Assembly: GCA_963736575.1 (NCBI GenBank)
Contig: CAVTPD010000002.1
Location: 62,001-126,000, forward strand
Length of the DNA stretch: 64,000 nucleotides
Direction: 5' to 3'
From: CAVTPD01 sp963736575
Lineage (GTDB): Bacteria > Bacteroidota > Bacteroidia > Cytophagales > JAAEPT01
In this document: in pieces, positions 52,362 to 59,875 of the stretch
Layout: every line of letters starts with the position of its first letter
How positions within the stretch are numbered: the first letter of the stretch is position 1
The notes under the pieces: model-generated
What the model saw: the letters and a program-made list of their open reading frames with translations, nothing else
What the model was told of the DNA's origin: nothing
Databases searched by the model: none
Position numbers and translations under genes: made by a program

Positions 52362-55214
52362 ATGGATAAAGGAGCACATTTTTATAGATGCGATTTTCAA
52401 GTACACAGTCCGCGTGACATAGCTTACACTGGAAATAAATTTGGCTTAAAACCAGAAGAAATTGAAAGCATAACTCCAGAACAAAAGGAAAAAATCAATT
52501 TAGAAAGAGAACAATTTTCAAAAGAATACTTGCAAAAAATAAGATCTGCTGGGTTAAATGCAATCGCAATGACAGATCATCATGATGTTGTCTTTGTAAA
52601 ACAGTTGAGAAAAGTTGCAGAAAAAGAAAATGAAGCTTATAAATCAAATTCCGAATTCTCGAAAATAATAACTGTTTTTCCTGGTATTGAAATGAGTTTG
52701 GCAAACCCAGCTAGCCAGTGCATAATTATTTTTGATTCAGACTTTAGTGATGCTAATTTAGATTCTGTTTTAAATTTCTTTGGAATTAACCCAACCAATG
52801 AATTTGAAAAAATAACTACACCAACATTAAAAATATCTCAGAACATAATCAATGACCTAGTACACTTACACGAAAAATTAGATGAGTTAGCTTATTGTAA
52901 AGGAAGATATGTAATACTACCAAACGTTGGGAAAGGTGGAGACCACACTATTATGCGAAGTGGTTTTCATGAACATTATAGAAAGATGCCTTGTGTTGGG
53001 GGGTATGTAGACAAAGCAATTTCAACCGAAAGTGGTTATCAAAATAAACTTAATGGTGGTGATGTTAATTACGGTAATAAATCAATTGCATTAATTTCCA
53101 CATCAGATAATCGTTACGAAGACGGTAGAGAATTTGGAAAATACTCAACTTGGATAAAATGGGCTGAACCAACAGCTGAAGCTATTAAACAAGCTTGTTT
53201 AGCAAAAGAATCAAGAATATCTCAAGAAGAGCCTGAATTACCTCAAATTTTCATTCATTCAATTGATGTGACGACCTCAAAATTTCTAGGAACTTTTAAT
53301 ATAAACCTAAATAGACAATACAATGCTTTAATTGGAGGAAGAGGAACTGGCAAATCAACAATTCTTGAATATTTAAGGTGGGGACTTTGTGACCAAACGA
53401 TTCAAAATTTAGATTATGACGAACTAAGCATAATAGAAAAAAGAAGAGAAGCATTAATTCAAAAAACTCTTACTGATGTAAATGGTGAGGTTAGAATTAC
53501 AATGGAAAAAAATGGTATCCTTCACATTGTAAAGAGAAACTCAAAATCACGTGAAATACTTTTAAGAATTGGAGATGGAGACTTTCAGCAAGTCAAAGAA
53601 GATGATATTAGAAAAATTCTTCCTATACAATCCTATAGCCAAAAACAGCTAAGTGATGTAGGTGTTAAAACTGATGAACTAAAAAGATTTATAGAACAGC
53701 CAATAACTAATCGATTAGATTCAATTAAGTTCAATCTAAATGAAACTGGCACAAAACTTAAAAACTCTTACTACCAACTAATCAGAAAGAAGGAAATTGA
53801 ACAAGAAATTGACAACTTCAATTTGGAGTCACAATCCTTGAATAATCAGGCAGATAATATTCGGAATTCTTTAAAAGGCGTATCAACTTCTGATCAAGAA
53901 ACTATTAACAAAAAAACAAAATTTGAGAAAGAAGAAACTTTAATTTCAAATTCAAAAAATGAACTAACAGTTTTTGAAAATAAAGCAGATGAATTACTTC
54001 GGCTTTTAGAAAAGTACCCTGAACCATTTGGCGGTATTGAACAGTTAGAAAACAAAGATATAATTCAAAATATATCTAAAGAAATTGATTCAACATTCCT
54101 TGAAATAAAAACCGCAGCACTTACACTTAAAGCAATTTTCAGTAATGAAAAACTTTCCAAGCTAAATGGATTCATACAACAATGGAATCAGAAGAAAGAA
54201 ACATTTGAAATAGCCTATGAGCTATCAAAAAGCAATTCACAATCCAGTCAGCAACAACTTTTAGAAATCCAAAGGATAGAAAAAAGACTCAGTGAAATAA
54301 ACAAAATCATTTCTGAAAGAAAGCTCCTTATAAAAGAAATTGGTACACCCGAAGAAGATTTTACAGCTCATAGACTCAGTTGGCAAAAATACCATTCTGA
54401 AAAAGTCGAATTACTTAATGAACAAGCCAGTAAGTTTACAGAGTTATCTAAAAATCTAATTAAGGCAGAAGTCACTAAGAGTATAAATCTCCAACCCTTA
54501 AAATCACAACTCAAAAGTATATTTGAAGGAACTAGAATTAGAGAAGAAAGAATAGATTCTATCGTTGATACCATTAAGCAATCCGCAAACCCCATAAAAG
54601 AATACACTACTATTCTAGAAGAGTTCCGTCTATTAGCAGAACTCAAAGTATCAGAGGACAAAACACTAAAAATACCAGAAACTCCTACGCTAACTACTTG
54701 TGGATATAGTGAAGATCATAAATCAAAACTTTGCAGTAAACTATCAACAGAAGATTGGTTAAGGCTTTCTGCAAGTGAACTTGAATTCAACCCTGAGTTT
54801 TACTACACTACAAACAATCAACTCGGAGATGTCATTCCTTTTAGAGAAGCATCCGCAGGTCAACAAGCAACAGCACTTTTGACAGTACTACTAAATCAGC
54901 CTGGAATCCCATTATTAATTGACCAACCAGAAGATGATATTGACAATAGAGCAATAGACCAAATAATTAAAAACATTTGGGATGCTAAGAAAAAAAGACA
55001 ACTAATTTTTACTAGTCACAATGCAAACCTTGTTGTAAATGGTGATGCCGAACTTGTTATTTGCTGTGATTATAAAGATTCTACAAGTCAAACAAGAGGG
55101 GTTATAAAGGAAGAGGGAGCAATAGATAAAAAACTGGTAAGAAACGAAATCACATCTGTTATGGAAGGTGGTGAGAAAGCTTTCAAACTTCGTAAAGATA
55201 AGTATGGCTTCTAA
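52362..55214 (+). CDS. trlF: TrlF-type PHP-domain ATPase, probable defence protein (cassette 2)
   Basis: A 950-residue protein. The N-terminal about 300 residues are a PHP-type metal-dependent phosphoesterase: DFQVHSPRD, AMTDHHDV, FPGIEMS, and NVGKGGDH with further histidines. An SMC/ABC-like ATPase follows, with Walker A in GGRGTGKST (about 325-333), a long coiled coil (about 460-760), the signature SAGQQATA (about 829) and Walker B LLIDQPEDDID (about 851). This architecture matches TrlF-family proteins found in defence islands; nucleic-acid cleavage gated by the ATPase is the likely mode (inference). It fills an integron-type cassette flanked by attC1 and attC2, and starts 52 bases from the cassette edge. 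Confidence 0.88.
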   Translation: MDKGAHFYRCDFQVHSPRDIAYTGNKFGLKPEEIESITPEQKEKINLEREQFSKEYLQKIRSAGLNAIAMTDHHDVVFVKQLRKVAEKENEAYKSNSEFSKIITVFPGIEMSLANPASQCIIIFDSDFSDANLDSVLNFFGINPTNEFEKITTPTLKISQNIINDLVHLHEKLDELAYCKGRYVILPNVGKGGDHTIMRSGFHEHYRKMPCVGGYVDKAISTESGYQNKLNGGDVNYGNKSIALISTSDNRYEDGREFGKYSTWIKWAEPTAEAIKQACLAKESRISQEEPELPQIFIHSIDVTTSKFLGTFNINLNRQYNALIGGRGTGKSTILEYLRWGLCDQTIQNLDYDELSIIEKRREALIQKTLTDVNGEVRITMEKNGILHIVKRNSKSREILLRIGDGDFQQVKEDDIRKILPIQSYSQKQLSDVGVKTDELKRFIEQPITNRLDSIKFNLNETGTKLKNSYYQLIRKKEIEQEIDNFNLESQSLNNQADNIRNSLKGVSTSDQETINKKTKFEKEETLISNSKNELTVFENKADELLRLLEKYPEPFGGIEQLENKDIIQNISKEIDSTFLEIKTAALTLKAIFSNEKLSKLNGFIQQWNQKKETFEIAYELSKSNSQSSQQQLLEIQRIEKRLSEINKIISERKLLIKEIGTPEEDFTAHRLSWQKYHSEKVELLNEQASKFTELSKNLIKAEVTKSINLQPLKSQLKSIFEGTRIREERIDSIVDTIKQSANPIKEYTTILEEFRLLAELKVSEDKTLKIPETPTLTTCGYSEDHKSKLCSKLSTEDWLRLSASELEFNPEFYYTTNNQLGDVIPFREASAGQQATALLTVLLNQPGIPLLIDQPEDDIDNRAIDQIIKNIWDAKKKRQLIFTSHNANLVVNGDAELVICCDYKDSTSQTRGVIKEEGAIDKKLVRNEITSVMEGGEKAFKLRKDKYGF

Positions 55215-55229
55215 AAGAAAAATAAAAAC

Positions 55230-55430
55230 AACTGGTAACACTATATATGAAATTATAGCAGGTTCAGTGGGTTATCAAAGGTTTGTGGTTACTTGTGAGC
55301 GAGCCAAATCTGCGATTTGGCATTTTTGTCAAGAAGAAAATTAAACACCAAATCGCAGATTTGGCTTTGTGGTAAATTGAAAGTTCAACGCTTTCTATTC
55401 AGCTACAATTCATATATTTAACGTTATGCA
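55230..55430 (+). other. attC2, recombination site of cassette 2
   Basis: A long imperfect palindrome of about 198 nt with the attC1 plan but different stem sequences. Outer arms are TATATATGAAATTATAGCAG (near 55242-55261) and CAGCTACAATTCATATATTT (55400-55419). Inner arms are GCCAAATCTGCGATTTGGC (55303-55321) and its complement (18 of 19 bases, 55348-55365). The left edge AACTGGTAAC is the exact complement of the start of cassette 2. The right edge is AACG|TTATGC. AGTGGGTT (55266) and TGGTAAA (55370) are shared with attC1. Confidence 0.85.
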
Positions 55431-55453
55431 AAACTGATTGAAAAACAATATAA

Positions 55454-55594
55454 ATGACAGTATCTGAATTTGATAAAATAATTAACAAACTAAACGACAT
55501 TCAAACCCCTCTCGGCCGCGTAGCGAAGCAATACGCGTTCGGCTTAACAGATAACAATTACCTCACCTATAAAAACTTCCACTTTTCAGCATAA
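55454..55594 (+). pseudogene. Short ORF in cassette 3, probably a truncated cassette gene
   Basis: A 46-codon frame starting MTVSEFDKIINKLNDIQTPL, 31 bases from the cassette edge. After about residue 18 it runs into a G/C-rich hairpin (CGCGTA/TACGCG), a repeat-like sequence also seen near 58.1 and 59.85 kb. The original gene seems to have been cut by that repeat. No family can be assigned. Confidence 0.4.
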
Positions 55595-55633
55595 AAAAAG
55601 ATTTTTTAAGAGGTTTTGTAAATTTCTTCATGA
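55505..55633. repeat. REP-like hairpin and 55-bp dispersed repeat
   Basis: At 55505-55545 a hairpin CGCGTA...TACGCG precedes ACGCGTTCGG. Related sequence ending in the same ACGCGTTCGG occurs at about 58095-58135 and 59820-59868. Segment 55578-55633 (CCACTTTTCAGCAT, a run of A, then AATTTCTTCA) recurs at about 58041-58092. These are small shared mosaics around rearranged spots, not genes. Confidence 0.5.
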
Positions 55634-55640
55634 CAAAATA

Positions 55641-55684
55641 AAAAACGATCAAGACGATTTTATTTTTTGTCTTGATCGTTTTTA
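55641..55684. terminator. Strong bidirectional hairpin before the HU-like gene
   Basis: AAAAACGATCAAGAC (55641-55655) and GTCTTGATCGTTTTT (55669-55683) form a perfect 15-bp stem with a 13-nt loop, with T-runs on both strands. It would stop transcription entering from cassettes 1-2, so the HU-like gene must use its own promoter in 55690-55770. Confidence 0.85.
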
Positions 55685-55774
55685 TTTTCTTCAAGACGTT
55701 TTTTATACTTGTATTAGACTTTTAGGGAAAGCATCCCTATTCTTTTAATTTTTAACCTTTTAATTATTTTAATT

Positions 55775-56158
55775 ATGCCTGTTAAGTATCGTGTAATTCA
55801 AAGAAACAGTGATCCAAGAAATCCTTCAGGACCAAAAAAGTTTTATGCTTCTACTGTAAGCAACGGTGAGTCGGAAATTGAAAGCCTAATAACGTCAATA
55901 GAAAAAATTAGTACCGTAAGTGGTGCCGATATTAGAGGGGTAATTTATGCCTTGGTAGATGTTATTACTTCAGACATGGCCGATGGTAAAATTGTGCGTC
56001 TTGGGGAGTTGGGTAGCCTTCGGGTAAGTATTAGTAGTTCCGGTGAAGACAATGAAAAAGATGTGAGTGCCAATAATATTAAAGGTGCCAAAATACTTTT
56101 TACTCCGGGGAGCAAATTAAAAGACATGCTTAAGCTGCTAAAGTACCAGAAAGAATAA
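55775..56158 (+). CDS. HU-like DNA-binding protein (cassette 3)
   Basis: A 127-residue HU-family protein of the Bacteroidota type with an extended N-terminus (PVKYRVIQRNSDPRNPSGPK). It has the dimer core IESLITSIEKISTVSGADIR, KIVRLGELGSLRVSISSSGE, and a basic tail (SKLKDMLKLLKYQKE). It should bind DNA without strong sequence preference. It is bracketed by two strong terminators, making a self-contained unit inside the cassette boundaries, which is unusual for a cassette. Confidence 0.85.
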   Translation: MPVKYRVIQRNSDPRNPSGPKKFYASTVSNGESEIESLITSIEKISTVSGADIRGVIYALVDVITSDMADGKIVRLGELGSLRVSISSSGEDNEKDVSANNIKGAKILFTPGSKLKDMLKLLKYQKE

Positions 56159-56198
56159 AGTACGGTAGTAATAAAAATTAACAAAGACTTCTACCATC

Positions 56199-56231
56199 AG
56201 GCCTTAGCTTCCGGCTAAGGCCTGTTTTTTT
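56199..56231 (+). terminator. Rho-independent terminator of the HU-like gene
   Basis: AGGCCTTAGC, a short TTCCG loop, and GCTAAGGCCT form a perfect 10-bp stem followed by GTTTTTTT. Confidence 0.92.
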
Positions 56232-56320
56232 ATACCCCCACCAAAATTTCGATTGCGTCATTTGCAATGAGGGCGGAAGAGAACAGCGTTTGTAACGCAT
56301 AATTGTAAGAAATAAGAAAA

Positions 56321-56486
56321 GCATAACTTAAAAGTCACACCGTTGATTATCTGTTTATTTTACGCTTAAGCAGTAACATTACTAGCTTTAATTGTTGGCA
56401 AAACTATTGTTAGCCTATTGAACAGACCATTTTCTAGAACTATCTTACTAGTAAATGCCACATTGATGTGTTACAAATGTTGGCAA
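56321..56486 (+). other. Right-end attC-like site (attC3)
   Basis: The left edge GCATAAC (56321-56327) is the complement of the cassette 3 start GTTATGC. The right edge is CAAATG|TTGGCAA (56475-56485). The fold is weaker than in attC1/attC2: the outer arms share CACA and AAC blocks, and an inner pair TAACATTACTAG/CTATTGTTA is visible. Segment 56364-56447 is homologous to 51321-51405 at the left end of the array. Confidence 0.6.
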
Positions 56487-56523
56487 ACATTAAAACCAAA
56501 CACTAACAATCAAGCCATTTATT

Positions 56524-57960
56524 ATGAAACAAATTTATTCTATAGTTTCCATTTTCATTCTTTCAATTTTAAACATAAGTGCACAAACAACAGATGTTAT
56601 TAGCGGATTAGGTGGCCTAGAGGGAATGGTGCTTAAAGGGAATGATTTGTATATATCTGAAGATGATGCGAATAAAATTTCTAAAATAGACATTACAGAT
56701 CCAACACCCACCACAGTGGATATTGTTACGGAATTAAATATTCCTATAGGAATAATGTTGAACGGTAATGAACTATACATTTGTGAATTAGGGGCTAATA
56801 AAGTTTCTAAAATCAATATTACAGATGCAGTACCTAAAACAACTGACGTTGTAACAGGCTTAAGTAAACCCTATAAAACAATACTTCATGGTAACGATTT
56901 GTACATCATTGAATACAGCGCTAATAAAATTTCTAAAATAGACATTACAGATGCACTACCTACACCTATAGATGTTGTTACAGGATTAGACAAACCGTTG
57001 GAAATGTTACTTGATGGTGACGACCTTTATATTGCAGAATATGGTGCCAATAAAGTCACTAAAATCAACATTACAGCCCCATTACCAACCACTACCACAG
57101 ATGTTATTACTGGAATAGATAGTCCTGCTGGGTTAACCCTTAAAAATAATGACTTGTACATATCTAGTTACGATGCTGGGGTGATTTCTAAAATAGATAT
57201 TTTGGATGAAGCCCCAACTGCAAAAGAGGTTGTTTCGGGCTTAAACACACCTGCTGTAACTATTTTTATTGGTAATGATTTCTACATCACCCAATGCCAA
57301 GCTTCTATTATCTCTTTGTATACGTTACCATGCTCGTCAACAGTAAATACTATATCCGTAAGCCGTTGCAACAGTTATACCGTGCCAAGCATGGATGAAA
57401 CATACGCAACAGCCGGAACTTATACGGTTATGGATACAATTTCTACTGTTGGTGGATGCGACAGTGTGATTACCATCAATCTTACCATTAATAAAGTAGA
57501 TGCTACTGTAACTGAAGAAGGCTCTTTATTAAGCGCTAATGACTCAGACGCTATGTACCAATGGATAGATTGCAGCAACAATACCGCCATTGATGAAGAA
57601 ACCAATAAAACGTATACCGCTACAGTAGATGGTTCTTATAAAGTAGCGCTTACTGCTAATGGTTGCATAGATACTTCTGCGTGTTATACTATAACTACAG
57701 TTGGAATTATCGATAATAATTTTGGTAATAAACTCGTACTCTACCCTAACCCAACTAATGGAAATTTCTCAATTGATTTAGGAGTGAACTATCAAAATGT
57801 AAAAATCACTATTACAGATTTAACTGGAATTATAATACGATCCACAACGTATAATAACAGTCGGTTATTGAACTTAAAATTAGACGAACCAGCTGGTATT
57901 TATTTTCTAGGAATTGAATCCGGAAATAAGAAAGCGGTAATTCGATTGATAAAAGAATAA
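56524..57960 (+). CDS. Secreted beta-propeller-like protein with T9SS sorting tail
   Basis: A 478-residue protein with a signal peptide (SIVSIFILSILNISAQ). About six repeats of the form GNDLYISEDDANKISKIDI (NHL/propeller-like) span residues 25-270. A cysteine-bearing linker follows (SRCNSYTVPSMDETY; GGCDSVITINLTI), and then a type IX sorting domain (LVLYPNPTNGNFSIDLG ... AGIYFLGIESGNKKAVIRLI). It starts 44 bases after the array's last junction, and no matching inverse core follows it, so it is probably chromosomal and not a fourth cassette. Exported to the surface; ligand unknown. Confidence 0.85.
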   Translation: MKQIYSIVSIFILSILNISAQTTDVISGLGGLEGMVLKGNDLYISEDDANKISKIDITDPTPTTVDIVTELNIPIGIMLNGNELYICELGANKVSKINITDAVPKTTDVVTGLSKPYKTILHGNDLYIIEYSANKISKIDITDALPTPIDVVTGLDKPLEMLLDGDDLYIAEYGANKVTKINITAPLPTTTTDVITGIDSPAGLTLKNNDLYISSYDAGVISKIDILDEAPTAKEVVSGLNTPAVTIFIGNDFYITQCQASIISLYTLPCSSTVNTISVSRCNSYTVPSMDETYATAGTYTVMDTISTVGGCDSVITINLTINKVDATVTEEGSLLSANDSDAMYQWIDCSNNTAIDEETNKTYTATVDGSYKVALTANGCIDTSACYTITTVGIIDNNFGNKLVLYPNPTNGNFSIDLGVNYQNVKITITDLTGIIIRSTTYNNSRLLNLKLDEPAGIYFLGIESGNKKAVIRLIKE

Positions 57961-57970
57961 AACCGATTTC

Positions 57971-58009
57971 TTCTCACCCGTCCTAAATTGCATCTAGGAC
58001 GGGTGAGAA
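57971..58009 (+). terminator. Long perfect hairpin after the T9SS gene
   Basis: TTCTCACCCGTCCTA and TAGGACGGGTGAGAA form a perfect 15-bp stem with a 9-nt loop, 11 bases after the stop at 57960. The T-run is missing, so it may act as a terminator or as an RNA-stabilising 3' hairpin. Confidence 0.7.
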
Positions 58010-58104
58010 TATCAATTGCATAGCATACAACAACAACCACTTTTCAGCATTAAAAAAATGTTCTATAAGTATCTACAATTTCTTCAGGATACCCCCACGT
58101 TGGT

Positions 58105-58344
58105 TGCACTACGATGGTAAAACGCGTTCGGTTTTGCAAAACATCACTAAACTGCAACCTTACTTTTTACAGGACTCTTCTTGCCATATTTCGCCAAAAA
58201 CTTCTTTTTATCGTTTTTAAAATGAGAAACAGCCCCCAGTTTATACATGGTATAAATATACACCCAAGCTAAATCTAGCTGATAAGGCAGAAAACCAGCC
58301 CTAGCACTATTAGGGTATAAATGGTGGTTATTGTACCATTCCCC
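58105..58344 (-). pseudogene. Duplicated 3' end of the acyl-CoA desaturase gene
   Basis: This 240-bp stretch is nearly identical to 59834-60073, the 3' end plus flank of the intact desaturase gene. It encodes only the last about 65 residues (NNHHLYPNSARAGFLPYQLD to the C-terminus). The identity stops abruptly at a run of nine C (58341-58349), where a transposase remnant begins on the other strand. Confidence 0.9.
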
Positions 58345-58351
58345 CCCCCTT

Positions 58352-58604
58352 TCCGGAACCATAAAGACAATCGGGTTTCGATTATATTATGACTAAGAAA
58401 ACCATGAAGCACGCAGCAGCAGACGTGGGGTTTGTTTTCATTGCCTACAACCTGAAAAGAATCCTAAATTGTATTGGTATATACAGATTGACAAGCCTTA
58501 TTTTGTCATTTTGGGCTTATTATAGGAGATTAATACTCAAAAACAGGATAGATGGCTTAAAAAAGATTCTTTCAGCTAAAAATCAGATTTTTTTTCTCCT
58601 ATAA
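58352..58604 (+). pseudogene. IS1182-type transposase remnant (C-terminal end)
   Basis: CCTTTCCGGAACCATAAAG corresponds to a damaged PFGTIK. SGFDYIMTKKTMKHAAADVG (20 residues) and FVFIAYNLKRILNCIG are the well-known C-terminal block of IS1182-family DDE transposases. At least one frame break lies between 58352 and 58385. The rest of the element is missing. Its position at the break of the desaturase duplication suggests it took part in that rearrangement. Confidence 0.78.
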
Positions 58605-58752
58605 ACACTGTTATCAAGGTAAAAGCACAGTAGTAACTCCTGTTCTAAAAAATACTTTAGGATAAATTGGTTCTTATCACAAAAAAAATCTAACCCCTGT
58701 AACAAAACCGCCTCTTTTTGTGTTCTTTTTTGCGAATTACAAAAAGGATACC

Positions 58753-59787
58753 ATGAGAGAACCAGCCGGCTTAAGACCCTTTCTGATAAGAATATTTATT
58801 ATAGTTCTGGTGATTGGAACACTAGCAATATTGTACTTCGGTGCAGTTTACTTTCTGCTGTTATTTACCGGAACGCTTCTTGCTATTTTTTGGAGAAGAT
58901 CAGCAAAGTGGATTGCAAAAAAAACAAATCTTAGTTTTAAGATAGTTTTACCCCTTCTTATTTTGCTTAATATTGGTTCAATAGCCATTTTTTTCTGGTT
59001 AGCTGCCCCAAGCATTGCGGAACAAATGAGCCGGTTGGCTGAGAAAGTTCCTGAAGTTCTCAATCAAGTCCGCTCTAATCTTGGAAATTCTGAAATAGGG
59101 CGTAAAATTCTTGAGAAAACTTCAATGGATGAAGGCCTGCCGTCTGCCGATAAGGCGTTGGGTATTTTTTCAAGTACACTTACCGTTTTAATAAATGTTC
59201 TTTTGATTTTAGCTTTTGCTCTGTTTTTGGTTTCAGGGCCGAAACTTTATATAAATGGTATTTTATACCTAATACCCAAAAAGCATCAAAATAATATACT
59301 AAAACTTATGTCTGAATTAACAGAAACATTGCATAGGTGGTTTGTAGGAAAGATAGTTGATATGGCCAGTATTTTTGTCCTTACTATTATAGGGCTTTGG
59401 TTGCTGGATGTGCCTTTAGTACTTACCCTCTCGCTGATTGCTTTCCTTTTTTCCTTTGTACCGAATATCGGCCCGATTATTTCTGCGGTTCCAGCCTTAG
59501 CTATTACCTTTCTAGACAGTCCTCAAAAGGCCTTATACGTGGGGTTACTGTATTTGGGAATTCAAATGTTTGAGAGCTACTTTATAACTCCGGCCGTACA
59601 AAGAAAGGCCAGCTTTGTACCGCCATTGTTACTCTTGCTTGTACAGTTTTTAATGGCTCGTTTCTTCGGAGTAATGGGGTTATTTCTATCCACTCCAATC
59701 CTTATAACTTTAATGGTTTTAGTTAGAAAACTATATGTTGAAGATGTACTTGGAAACTACAGCCTTAAAAATAATGAAATCGAATAG
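58753..59787 (+). CDS. AI-2E family permease (second copy, distinct lineage)
   Basis: A 344-residue polytopic membrane protein from ATG 58753 (a GTG 33 bases upstream is in frame but less likely). LRPFLIRIFIIVLVIGTLAI starts the first helices, and the C-terminal half has SFVPNIGPIISAVPAL, VQRKASFVPPLLLL and FGVMGLFLSTPILI. It differs strongly from the copy at 19886. It lies between the duplicated and intact desaturase ends and behind the transposase remnant, so it may have been brought in by the same event. Confidence 0.88.
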   Translation: MREPAGLRPFLIRIFIIVLVIGTLAILYFGAVYFLLLFTGTLLAIFWRRSAKWIAKKTNLSFKIVLPLLILLNIGSIAIFFWLAAPSIAEQMSRLAEKVPEVLNQVRSNLGNSEIGRKILEKTSMDEGLPSADKALGIFSSTLTVLINVLLILAFALFLVSGPKLYINGILYLIPKKHQNNILKLMSELTETLHRWFVGKIVDMASIFVLTIIGLWLLDVPLVLTLSLIAFLFSFVPNIGPIISAVPALAITFLDSPQKALYVGLLYLGIQMFESYFITPAVQRKASFVPPLLLLLVQFLMARFFGVMGLFLSTPILITLMVLVRKLYVEDVLGNYSLKNNEIE

Positions 59788-59875
59788 TTAGTTTTACTTA
59801 GTAAACAGAGGCTTGTATGAGCGCCACTTCGGGTACACTACGATGGTAAAACGCGTTCGGTTTTGCAAAACATCA

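Larger units (their letters stand above)
51451..56479 (+). mobile_element. Array of three integron-type gene cassettes (no integrase in window)
   Basis: Cassettes are read as 51451-52309, 52310-55423 and 55424-56479, with junctions between G and TT. For each one the first bases are the reverse complement of the left edge of its own 3' site. Cassette 1 has GTTGTGTGTA (51450-51459) against TACACACAAC (52118-52127). Cassette 2 has GTTACCAGTT (52309-52318) against AACTGGTAAC (55230-55239). Cassette 3 has GTTATGC (55423-55429) against GCATAAC (56321-56327). This pairing of cassette start with its own R'' is the defining mark of attC-bearing cassettes. Genes all point toward their 3' site. No IntI gene is seen, so the array fits the CALIN type (attC clusters without an integrase). 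The right boundary is the last GTTGGC junction; no matching GCCAAC follows. Confidence 0.85.

Noticed and set aside
52118..55430. The two long palindromes as MITEs or ordinary terminators
   Set aside because: A MITE would show fixed terminal repeats and target duplications. Here the ends differ between copies and instead match the start of their own cassette. Terminators would have T-runs and no such match.
56524..58100. The T9SS propeller gene as a fourth cassette
   Set aside because: The junction before it reads GTTGGC, but no GCCAAC inverse core or attC-like palindrome follows the gene.
58389..58604. The 71-codon frame as an intact small gene
   Set aside because: It is the C-terminal fragment of an IS1182-type transposase with a frame break just upstream.
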